Origin: Chromera velia
Lineage: Eukaryota; Sar; Chromeraceae
DNA: 32,123 bases
Reading direction: 5' to 3'
Assembly: GCA_018398765.1 (NCBI GenBank)
Contig: JAHBMJ010004107.1
Span: 1 to 32,123 of the forward strand
Under the pieces are notes generated by a model. That model was not told the DNA's origin, made no database searches, and was given only the letters and a program-made list of their open reading frames with translations. The translations under genes and the position numbers were made by a program. Shown in pieces: positions 10,776-20,301 of this stretch (positions within the stretch are counted from its first letter, which is position 1; each line of letters starts with the position of its first letter).

Positions 10776-12362
10776 AGAAGAAGGGAGAGCCCTGGGCAAA
10801 AAATAATGATCCTCTCTCTCTCTGTCGCTCCCCACAGTGACTTTCTTTCCATCTGCGTGTCACTTTTCCTTCGTTAGCGTGAAGGAGTGGGGACAGAGAG
10901 AGGGGGGATGAGAGGGGTGCAGGTTTGGTTTCCCTTCCTGCCTTGCCGTTCCCTTTGCCCGCCTTATCTGATCTATACCGATCAGAACGGAACCTGGTCT
11001 TTTCTGACATTCTCCTGAGTCGGCCTGTAAATCCTCATCGAGACCCAATGCCCGCAGGCATGGGTCAGAGGATGTCAGTAATACTTGTACCATCGTTGTA
11101 TAATGGAGGCGTGCACGCAAAAACACAAGTGGAAGTTCGTTCTTGGGCTTCGTTACTATCGTCACGGTTAGAGTCCGTTAAACTGGTCTTGTACCATGCA
11201 AAATGGGTCAAATCGGGAAACTGGGCGGAAATTCATATTCAATGTGCCATATTGATATTATTTTGATAATTATTATATTATTACTTATAGCGGTTTTATG
11301 AATTCAAAAGTGTATGTTACTAGAAGTGTTACGAAGTGACTTCAGGGCAGTGATCAGTGATGACCCTAGGTGATTAGGATTAGGATTTATGTCCGGAGGA
11401 TTGGTCTTCCGCCCCAATGCCGAATGCCTGACGTGCGGCTTCCAGAGAAAGCGCCGAAGCGCATCAGACCTTTCTAGCCGGCCCGCATAGGTCTGGCCTG
11501 TGCCGAGAACGGTTTACACGAGGTTCTTTCTGAGCTTGATTGATCAATTGCACAGATATAACATCTGACACATTCATGAGAGCAATTCAATAGTTGGAAA
11601 TCAAGTGATTTGATAAGGGACAATCACACCGGACATTGATCCAGGGTAAAGCGAATGACAATCTTTTTCTTTTGTAAGTTCTAAAATAAGGAGAGAGAGG
11701 TTGAGAGAAGAAAGAGAAATTGAGACCATGTAAGAAGAGAAAAAGCTCACTTCTCTTTGTCTTTACACTTTTCAGCGTAGCCAGGAACGTTCCTTTTCCC
11801 GAGACACACGGACTCGGAGGGGAAGCAAAAACTCTTTTTCTTCTTATGGGTTGCTTCTTATCGTTCTGTCTAACTGAAGAAAGATGAAGTGGCAAGCCGC
11901 CGCAAGAGGAGTGAGATGAAGTTAGGTCTCTTATTTTCCTTGTTTGCAAATAGAGAAGTAAAAAAGGATGTTTGGAGTTAGAGAAGGAAAGATGAAATAG
12001 AAAGGGAAAGACGAAGAAGTAGAGACTGAAAGAAAAACATCCACTTCTCTTCTTTCTTTCACTTAATTTTTAATATAATCAAGAACGTTCATTCATTTTT
12101 CCCGAGACGTATTGAGGTGATAGAAGAGTTCTCAGAAGGCTCTCTTCTGGTTGGGTGTCTTCTTTTTATTTTGATCATCTCAAAAGAGTGAAGTCTTACA
12201 AAGAAAAAGTGGAATCTCAATGGAAGAAAGAACAAGAACTGAAATATGACATGCTCCATGGGATGAGACGTCAGACAAACAGACCAACAAAGGAAGGATC
12301 TTAATACCTAAATGGTCACCGGCTGCTGCTTCAGAGGCTTCAGACAAGCACTTTTCCTCCCA
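10776..12362. other. Non-genic region downstream of the plus-strand gene
   Basis: Short frames only. It turns AT-rich around 11250-11350 and carries a GATTAGGATTAGGATTTATG motif at about 11368 that recurs near 14040 and 15200, then a diverged tandem duplication (11690-12200). No gene supported. Confidence 0.45.
11690..12200. repeat. Diverged tandem duplication, about 300-bp period
   Basis: The ordered landmarks CACTTCTCTT, GAACGTTC and CCCGAGAC occur at about 11748, 11785 and 11798 and again at about 12041, 12083 and 12101, an offset of 293-303 bp. Similar purine-rich sequence precedes both copies and a TTGGGTTGCTTCTT-like block follows both. Confidence 0.6.
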
Positions 12363-13342
12363 TCAGTCCGAGTCCAGACAGTCAATCTCTTCATAGTACA
12401 GGCTGCAGATGTACTGAACTTGAAGCTTCTGGAAGACAGGGATGTAGCTTTTTGTGGTGCCGATAGTCTGCAAAGCTGTCTCTAGGTCTTGGTTTTCTCT
12501 TTTTTTGATGCTCTACGTCACCTCCTTGTCAGGCAGATTGAGAAGCGTTTCAAGAGTTGCTTCCATCAGTATTGCAAGCCTCCGATCGAGTTCCCCTTCA
12601 TCTAGTTTCTCTCTCTGAGAGACTCGTACATTCTTCTAAGCAGTCCGTTGTAACTGATACAGTCTGCGAGAATTGCCATGCCCCCTTCTCTTACGAACGC
12701 TCTTTTCTGACCTTTCCTTGCTTTTTTCACACCTTCGAGCATCTGCATCGCCATGAGGCTGCCATAGGTTGCTTTCTTTCCAATAGCAACAAACTGGTGT
12801 CCCCACTCTGCATTCTTTTCTCTCCTTTCTACCTGTAATGAGTCACGTGCTGTCAAAGAGATAGATGAGGCGGGTGCAAGGGAAGAAGAAGAGATGGGGG
12901 CGTCTTTGGCGGGCAACAAAGCGGAGCTGCCTTCCAAGTGTGAGAAAACGGAAGGGCTTTCTTGAGTGAAAGAGGTGGACGGGCTTCGTGGCTCTCCGGC
13001 TGCTGGGGTGCAGTTAGCGTCCGCAGGTGCAGAGACGGAGGCACGTTCTCTGGGGGGAGAGGTGGAAGGGCTTCTTGCGGGTGCTGGGGTGCAGTTAGCG
13101 TCTGTAGGTGAGAAGGCGGAGGAACATTCCTTGAGGAGGGAGGTAGGAGGGCTTCGTGCGAGTGCTGGGGTGCAGTTAGCAACTGCACATGTGGGGATGG
13201 AGGAGCATTCCTTGGGGAGGGAGGTGGAAGGGCTTCATGTGGGTGCTGGGGTGCAGTTAGCGTCTGCAGATGCGGAGACGGAGGAGCTTTCTTTGAGGAG
13301 AGAGGTGGAAGGACTTTTGAGGAGGGAAGTAGAAGGGCTTTA
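12363..13342 (-). pseudogene. Broken gene: Ser/Thr/Pro-rich 27-residue repeats plus helical C-terminal domain
   Basis: No family recognised. On the minus strand an 81-bp (27-codon) unit repeats about five times between 13350 and 12980, typified by DANCTPAPARSPSTS; one copy has a 24-bp in-frame extra. The frame then runs through SVFSHLEGSSALLPAKDAP into a non-repetitive helical region (GHQFVAIGKKATYGSLMAM, then AFVREGGMAILADCISYNG). At about 12605 an AGAGAGAG run shifts the frame by two bases; in the shifted frame LDEGELDRRLAILMEATLE follows and ends at 12363 after YYEEIDCLDSD. Breaks seen: TAA 13342-13340, TGA 13237-13235 (CGA in sister repeats, so probably C to T), the dinucleotide frameshift, and TAG 12515-12513. 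All repeat lengths are multiples of three, which argues the array was once coding. It could be a host gene or part of a mobile element. Confidence 0.55.
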
Positions 13343-13360
13343 TACGGGTGCTGGGATGCC
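12980..13360. repeat. 81-bp minisatellite, about five copies
   Basis: The marker GCTGGGGTGCAGTTAGC starts at 13002, 13083, 13164 and 13245 (exactly 81 apart); a variant is at 13350 (105 apart, 81 plus 24). The array is open in more than one frame on both strands, so long frames here are not by themselves evidence of coding. Confidence 0.9.
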
Positions 13361-14585
13361 AGCGCAGTGTTCGCGAGTGGTTTCAAAGCCTCGTATCCCT
13401 CTTAAATTGCGCCTTAGGAGGAAACCAAGGACGAGCAAAAACGTTGAAGTGGGACACGGTTGAGTCATGGCTCTCAGGGTTGCCGATCATCAGACTGGTC
13501 ATCAGACCTCCACACTTCAAGCCCCACTGTTTCTTCGAATAGTGGCCTCCCCGTCGTGTCCGCTTTTTACTTACAGTCTCATCGCCCGCTGTGATTTCGG
13601 CAAATTTTGGCTTTCTGGGTTTCTGGTTGATTTTTAAGAGCCGCTTCTATTGGGACACTGTCTATCAATGCAAGGTAACGTCGTAATACTGTCACTGATT
13701 CTGCTTGAAAGAATAGACATTCTTTGACTGGACTTTTCAAGAAAGCGCTGGTACAATACATCTAACCACTTCTTTTGCACACTTTACAATCTCAGACACT
13801 GTCATTCCGCTAGGTCATTCCGTTTGCATCAAGCCTCTCAAAGATCAAAAGAGACGGCGAGCTTTGCACGTGGGACACTGGAGACTGGAGCTGTCCGTTT
13901 GAAGTCGTTTTTCAGCCTTTTTCGTTTGAAGTTGGAGCGTGCGCACTCTGGTGGTTCACAACTCTCAAGAAGAGACCAGGAACTCATGAAAAGACCAGGA
14001 TTCTGGTTACTACATACTAGGTAGGATTACAGGATTTCATAGGATTAGGATTGATGTTCTGGGTTTATCCCGAGGTCCACTGCCGGGGGGCGGCTTGCAC
14101 CGTTAATATAGTTTATATTGAAATATGTTCACAGTCGGAGCTAAGTTTGGAAGCTCTACAGATGTGCATACTGATGAGAAGGCGTTAAATCCTAGACCGA
14201 GCGACGCCAGGTCCCAAGCCACTAGCCAAGCCACTAACTATGACTAACAAGGCTTTGAGGACAACCCGGCATGCCATGCAGAAATTCGTTACTCAACTTA
14301 GGTTCTATAGAGCATTTGAAGGCTTGCAAGATATTGCAAGACTAGGCGGCCCCTTCGCTTTAGTGTTAAGTACATATCAGTTTACTAGTCTAGATACCAG
14401 TTTAATAATATTTGGTGATCAAAAATTGGCATTCGCTTTAACATTCGCTTTGCACCAAATATCACTAATATGTGTAACCTAACGTGTAATAAAGTTAAAC
14501 GTAGAGTTAAACATACTTTTATAGGCATATCATTTCACTAACATACCATGCCGCGACTGTATCATTGCATATATGTGCCTACATA
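13361..14585. other. Non-genic region, becoming AT-rich
   Basis: Contains an unconvincing 80-codon open frame at 14240-14482 and, at 14031-14085, a copy of a short dispersed motif (CATAGGATTAGGATTGATG ... CCCGAGGTCCACTGCC). Nothing else supported. Confidence 0.45.
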
Positions 14586-15118
14586 CCCTGCAGGTAGCCA
14601 GGATTTTACGGGATTTTAACCCAGGATTTTTGTGGATTTTATGGGATTTTGGCCAGGATTTTAGCGGATTTTGACGGATTTTGCCAAGGATTCTGCCGGA
14701 CTCTTAACGTTAAAAATATAATCCCTACACCTAGGATTTTAGAATCTAAAATCCTGGAAGAAAGCTAAAATGCTAGCCTCTTCCTACGATTTTACGGGAT
14801 TATACGGGATTTTACGGGATTATACGGGATTTTACGGGATTATACGGGATTTTACGGGATTTTACGGGATTTTACGGGAAAGATATAATCCCGTAAAATC
14901 CCGTAAAATCCTGGCATTCATTTCTAAAATCCTAGGATCCAGGATTTTAGTCTTTATAATCCCCAGAGCCAGGATTTTAGATTATAAAATCCTGGAGAAA
15001 TAGTCCGGCAGAATCCTGGGCAAAATTCGTCTAAATCCGCTAAAATTCTGGCTAAAATCCCGTAAAATCCGCTAAAATCGTGGGCTAAAACCCCACAAAA
15101 TCCTAGCTACCTGCAGGG
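14586..15118. mobile_element. Foldback (MITE-like) element with long inverted repeats and a 10-bp internal array
   Basis: The ends are CCCTGCAGGTAGC and its reverse complement, each flanked by TA, as expected for a TA target duplication of the Tc1/mariner type. The arms are imperfect inverted repeats for 125 bp or more: GGATTTT-rich sequence leading in both arms to GATTCTGCCGGACT. The centre (14791-14880) is nine consecutive 10-bp units, TTTACGGGAT alternating with TATACGGGAT, followed at once by two inverted units, so the whole element can fold into a long hairpin. There is no coding capacity. The palindrome continues slightly past the proposed ends (CATA/TATG), so the exact boundary is uncertain. 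Confidence 0.75.
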
Positions 15119-15511
15119 TATGCTCTCATTTTTAAAAAAATATTTTTAAATGATAACTAGAATGATAATAAATAAACTATAGTAAATAAACATAGGATAG
15201 GATAGGAATCATAGGATGAGATTTATATTTCGGGTGCCCCCGAGGTCCAGTACCTAGAAAATAATGATGAAATTCACTGGCAATGTTTTAATGAATTACT
15301 AGATGAATTATTTTATAGTAAACTTAAGTAAAACTTGTACCTAGTAGCTAACAAAAACCCTAGAAAAAAACCCAACACTGGCAAAAACTTTGAAATTTGA
15401 ATAATTTAACGCTAAATTCAGAACTGTGAACTGAAGATGATTCAAAGCGATTCATGACCACTTTATTGTGCATAGGTCCGAGTCACACTTAGGGTCAGAC
15501 CCTCAGACAAT
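15119..15511. other. AT-rich non-genic region
   Basis: Holds another copy of the dispersed motif (ATAGGATGAGATTTATATTT ... CCCCGAGGTCCAGTACC, 15190-15255). No gene seen. Confidence 0.45.
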
Positions 15512-15680
15512 TAGTCAGCCAGTCAGTCAGACAGTTTGTCACTGTTTGGGAGTCAGTCAGTCAGCCAATCAGTCAGCTAGTTAGTCAGTCAGCCAATCAG
15601 TCGGCCAGTCAGTCTGTCAGTCAGCCAGTCAGACAGTTAGACAGTCAGTCAGTCAGTCAGTCAGTCAGTCAGCCAGTCAG
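15512..15680 (+). repeat. (CAGT)n imperfect microsatellite
   Basis: About 170 bp of CAGT/CAGC/CAGA tetranucleotides ending 30 bp from the stop codon of the histidine kinase gene, in its 3' flank. Relative to that gene the sense strand reads ACTG, the opposite orientation to GTCA repeats inside introns. Confidence 0.9.
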
Positions 15681-15709
15681 GGAGGGAACTGAAATTCGAT
15701 CACGTGATT

Positions 15710-17891
15710 TCAAGATCGATTTCGTAATCGCGTCAGCCAGTCACTCATTTTGGCAATTTGGACAGGCTTGTGCATCATCCCTGCACCACCTGCCTCGACA
15801 AACAGCCGCTCAACCTCCTCGCTGGTGTCTGCAGTGCAGCCGAGGATGAAGGGAACACGAAGGACCTGACTGGGGTCTTCCGAGGGCCCCAGCATGTCTC
15901 CGTAGGCTTCTTCTGGGCCCTCCAGCATCTCTGGCTGTGTCCCTTGCTTTCCGGGTCCTCCCTTCAGGGGGTCCTCCGAGGAGTCAAAAAGATAAACGGC
16001 AGCTGAGGCATCAACCTTCTCCTCCGAGGAATTTCCAACTGATTGTGGGCTTTTCTGTTCAGTTCTCTTTGCGATTCGCGCGTGTTCCTGTTCAAAATGC
16101 TTCACAATCGCCTTGGTGGCACAGGGACCGTCCATACCCCCCATGCTGTTGTCCATCAAAATCAAACGGTATCTGCAAAGGCCATCGATTAATGCAGGGG
16201 AAATTACGGAAAGGCATGCACATCGATCAACTATAAAATGAGAGAGGAACACAGATTTTGGGGAATACAAAAAAAATGCATTCAACGAGACAATCATATC
16301 ACTTCTGATCCAAGTAAACCGAAATCATTGTGAAAATAACGAGCTAGGGTGCCTTCCCGCCTGACCGTTTGTCTTCGTTGACAATCAGGTCAAGCGCCTC
16401 CTGCCCCCCCGTTGCCGTCTCGACAGAATACCCCATTCTCCTCACAGCCGCCTCTGAGGCCATCAGACAAAAACGATCATCGTCTACTACGAGAACGTCG
16501 GCAGAGTACTTAGTTCTATTCAAACTCAGAGAGTCAGAGGCTGAACCCGTCCCAGCAGGACTGGAGGCACATGGTGAAGCGGCAATGAGTCGAAGTTTTG
16601 GCTGGGCCTCTCCCCTCTCTTTGTTTTCATTCTTTTCACCCCCCATCCCATGAGCCCCTCCTTCATGCGTCTCCTCCTCTCTTCCCCCCTCGTTTTCGTC
16701 CAATGAAGTCGGAGACCGCGGTTTGCTTTCAACTGCCGTGGCGAACTTGTCATATGCAGCAGCAGACAACTGGCGCCTTCGCGGGGTTTCATGGCTCCGG
16801 GTTGACGACGGCGAAACACCGAGGGGGACACGGGGAGTGAGAAGGCCCTTGAAGGAGTTCGAGGGTGTTTGTTTCTCCCCGTTCGGTGCCAGTAAAGGGA
16901 GGAAGATTTGAAAGAAGAACTGGCTGCCTTTTCCCCGTCCCTCACTTTGTGCTCCGATCTGCCCTCCCCCATGTGCCTTCACGAAACTGCTACAGATGCA
17001 GAGGCCTAAACCTGTGCCCCCCCCGTTCTGCAGCTCTCCCGCTCTGATCTGGGAATAGGGGAGGCACAATTTGCTGATGTCCTCTGCAGAAAGGCCAGGA
17101 CCTGTGTCTTTGACGGTAAGACGAAACACAACCCACTGTAATGCGCCAAAGGGACCACTTTGTGGCCCCCTTTCTCTCCTGTTTGTAAAGGCAGAACGGG
17201 TGCTTTTCTGGTCTGGAGTTTCGTATGCTTCTGAGTGCTTTGAAGAGCTTTCATCGAGAACCATCAGCTCTCGCATTGCAGCTCTCCATTGGGGCTTTGT
17301 GTTGCTGCGACGATTTCCTCTCCTTTGTTGTCATCCAAAGAGGACATTTGCGTGGAGGCGCTTCCGGAGTCTGCCTGCTCGGTCTCCTTCCTCCTGCCTC
17401 TTGGACTTGTCACACACTTCTTTCTCCTCGAAGATTTTTCTCCCTCCTCCGCCCCCTCCTCGTTCTCCGTCGCATCTGATGAAACGAGCAGGAGGCCCTC
17501 CAGGTGTTGTTGCTCGGAGGGAGAGGGAAAGCGGAGACTGGCCTCCACAGAGATCTCGCCCTCCTTCGTGAACTTGCGGGCGTTGCCGACGAAGTTGTCA
17601 ATCACCTGAAGGGAGGAGGGGAGGATGAATGTGCACAGGGTGTATGGGTGCGTGGGTATGTGTCTGAAGGGGGCGTGTGTGGGGGGGGGAGGGTCAGGCG
17701 AGGAACTGATCGGTCTCTGCTTTTTTGGAGTCTGAACGCCGCGTTTCTTGAACGTGGGCTGTTTTTGCGCGGAAGTCGACTACGGCTTTCCTTCCTTGAA
17801 GAGGCGGGAAAGAAGGGAGAAGGGAGGAAGGAAGAACGAAAGGAGAGATGACATAGACCAGACAGAAGGCAGAAAGCCACAACACCCTCCT

Positions 17892-17927
<36 letters not shown>

Positions 17928-19058
17928 GGCACCCACACAGAGGGCATCGCTGGATTTTCTCTTCTCTTCCCTCAATGAACCAAATTTTCCCCACTCGTCA
18001 GAAGCTCAACACAGAAAGAAAACAAAAAACACACGTTTTCACAAAATACCCTTTGCACATTTTCCCTCTGACTCACTTGCTCGAGACGCGTAAAGTCAGC
18101 GACACCGAGCGGCCTGGCGTGCAACAGCTTCTCGACCTCTTCGCCCTCCACTTTCCACTGTGTGTACATCTGCACATCTGTCCCCGACCCCCTCATGAGG
18201 ATCCGTTGCTTCTCTGCCACCTCGGTCATCCACTCATGGACGTCCTGAGATGAGAACACAAAGGAAAATCCCCCCTTGTCGAGCTTCTCCAACTGCAGAA
18301 CGTCGTCGCACACACCTCTCATCTTGTCGAACTGCCCCCCCAGCATGGTCGTCAAGATCAGCATTCTTGCGGTCTCCTTCTTCACAGAGACGTGTAAAGA
18401 CTGGGCGTTGGATGCCGCAGCGGCTGCAAGGTCGGTGAGGAGGCCGCGGAACTCTACGAGGAGCAGTGCGGCCCCGGAAAGAGGATTTCGCATTTCGTGC
18501 ATGATGTACGACAGAAACCTCTCCTTGGCCTCCTCCGCCTTCTCCCTCCTTTGCACCTCCGTGAAGACCTCCATCAAAGTCCGTGTGACCAGGTGCCGCT
18601 GCACTGCCGCCAGACTTGTGGCTACAATTCCAAACCCCACACACACCTGCGTGCAGCGTTGAAGGAAGAGGGAGAGCGGAGGGGAGCTCAAACACACACA
18701 CACACACACACACGCACACACCTACCTACCTACCTACCTACCTACCTGGAGAGACAGACAGACACAGAGAGAGAGGGGGGCGGGGGGGGAGAGAAGAACC
18801 AAGGGACACCAGAGACACCGTGCACACACGTGCTTTCTCTCGCTCCCTCACACTCACGGTGATGGCATCTCTGTTCTTCGATCAACCTGACCGACCTGGA
18901 TGGGAAATCCGCCCGGGCTGGAAGATATCCACATCACAGTGTCGACGACGTTCAGAGTCCAGAAGTACGCATCCGAGTAGTGCATGGGAACCAACAGCAG
19001 TTTGTTCCACAGGGCTGCATGCAGGGAAGGAAGGAAGATTGAATTCTTAATTGGTTTG

Positions 19059-19124
<66 letters not shown>

Positions 19125-20207
19125 AATTGATTGATTGATTGATTGATTGATTGAGTGAGTGAGTGAGTGAGTGAGTGCATGCAAACCTGCAGTGGCTGCC
19201 GTACGTGGATCTCTTTTGAATCTCCCGTCAAAACTGCTGCGATACCACCGACATTGCTCAATGGGTTCATGCGTTGACCTGAATCCGGATCGATCGGAGA
19301 AAGACAGACCGACAGACCGACAGACAAAGAGACGAAGAGTTCAACTGAGCGACAGACGGCTTACAGACGCTCAGACACACAAACACAAAAGAAACAACGG
19401 AGAAGCACCGGCAACTATTGGAAGACAAGTGACTGCTGCCACATCGAGGCAGTAGAAAGAAGAAGCGGGAGAGCGAGGAAGAAAAAAAAGGTCTGTCTGT
19501 CTGCAATGGCTCCTATATATCGGACTGACAGAAAACTCCGTGTCGCGTGAGAATGATTCCCTCTACAGCGTCCCTTGTTGAGTACAATGTCATTCCTCCC
19601 CACACGATCGTCATCAGCGTGGTCACGAAGCTGCGCGTTTCGATCTGCTTCACGCTCATCTTCTTCCTTGCAATCATCGTGGGTGAGATTGCCAGGTAAA
19701 GAAAGAATAAATAAGAGAAGCGGACAACGAAACCCCACAGTTCAATGCACTGAAGGGCCCAAAGGAGCACGTAGAAGGATCCCAAGAAGAAGAACCATTT
19801 CATGGCGATGCGGGACAGATAGTGGAGCTGCAGAGAAAAAGTTGCGGAGACATCCGAAGCCAGAGAAGAATTTCAATTTAACCCGGAAACCTATTAAGGT
19901 CAGTCAATGTACACAGACACACACACAAACACAGATGTACTCACAGAAGCCCAGATTGGTAGAAACAGACAAAGAAAAAAGCGGAGCGATTGCAAGCAGA
20001 TTCTGGACATCCTTGGACAAATGCAGACGGCTTTTGACAAACAGACAGACAGAAGTCTCCCCACACTCAGTGAACTATGTAGCGCGCAACAGAGCGCAAC
20101 GACTACGCTTCGAAATCGAAACTCACCGGCCAGCTGACCTGCTTGGCGAAACATTTTGTCCGGAAGTCCCCGGATGTATCCTCGCAGGCAATGACCGACT
20201 TGCCCAT
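15710..20207 (-). CDS. Membrane-anchored hybrid histidine kinase with C-terminal receiver domain
   Basis: Two-component sensor: autophosphorylates a histidine and passes phosphate to its own receiver aspartate. Exons: 20207-20127 (start ATG, AAATGG context), 19827-19530, 19278-19187, 19045-18896 (or from 19014), 18646-18077, 17605 to about 17270, about 17275-16366, 16172-15710. The N-terminal part (exons 2-5) has several hydrophobic segments, e.g. FVVRFSYLFFLYLAI, so it is probably an integral membrane sensor. H-box FLSYIMHEMRNPLSG (His near residue 257), N-box VIDNFVGNARKFTKEG, G1 DTGPGL, F-box-like LCLPYSQI, G2 GGGTGLGL. Receiver: VLVVDDDRF acidic pair, phospho-acceptor Asp in LILMDNSMGGMDG, Thr in ILGCTADT, Lys in MMHKPV; about 75 low-complexity residues are inserted between Asp and Thr. 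The frame changes in a Ser/Glu-rich insert near 17270-17300, where I could not choose between a short intron and a frameshift. No ligand domain is recognised. Confidence 0.85.
17893..17925 (-). repeat. (GT)n intronic microsatellite
   Basis: AC repeat on plus, GT on the sense strand, inside the histidine-kinase intron between exons ending at 18077 and starting at 17605. Confidence 0.9.
18690..18746 (-). repeat. (GTAG)n followed by (GT)n, sense strand
   Basis: Read on the sense strand: CTCCAG, then six GTAG units, then GT repeats, within the kinase intron 18895-18647. CAG/GTAGGT has the form of a 5' splice site but lies inside the intron, and the frame upstream of it is closed. Confidence 0.85.
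19048..19176 (-). repeat. (AATC)n and (CACT)n array
   Basis: GATT/GAGT tetranucleotides on plus fill nearly the whole kinase intron 19186-19046. On the sense strand CACT repeats come first, then AATC repeats. Confidence 0.9.
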
Positions 20208-20293
20208 TTCTCCTCACGACAGTAAGCGGAATGAACAAGATGCGAGCTGAGCAAACTTCGATCTGTTCGTGCACGCGTAAATCGAAAAAGATG

Positions 20294-20301
20294 TATATAT
20301 A
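20294..20301 (-). promoter_or_regulatory. TATA-like element upstream of the kinase gene
   Basis: TATATATA, reading AGTATATATACATC on minus, lies 87 bp upstream of the proposed start codon at 20207. Position and sequence fit a core promoter, but many protists lack TATA boxes. Confidence 0.3.

Noticed and set aside
11360-11540. Possible tRNA or other structured RNA near GTCCGGAGGATTGGTC
   Set aside because: I could not form a tRNA cloverleaf with a proper acceptor stem and T-arm; the region shares a dispersed repeat motif instead.
12966-13463. 165-codon plus-strand frame with 27-residue repeats
   Set aside because: The 81-bp unit is open on both strands. The minus frame continues into non-repetitive protein-like sequence across a frameshift, whereas the plus frame ends with no partner exon.
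14791-14911. Possible telomere-like or CRISPR-like array
   Set aside because: Units are 10 bp, contiguous, without spacers, and inverted at the centre of a palindrome; this fits a foldback element.
15512-15680. CAGT array as another donor-type intron repeat
   Set aside because: It lies beyond the kinase stop codon and in the opposite orientation to the sense strand, so it does not fit the donor-array pattern.
15758-17254. Several plus-strand and alternate minus-strand frames of 60-170 codons
   Set aside because: Shadows of the histidine-kinase exons, which carry the diagnostic boxes.
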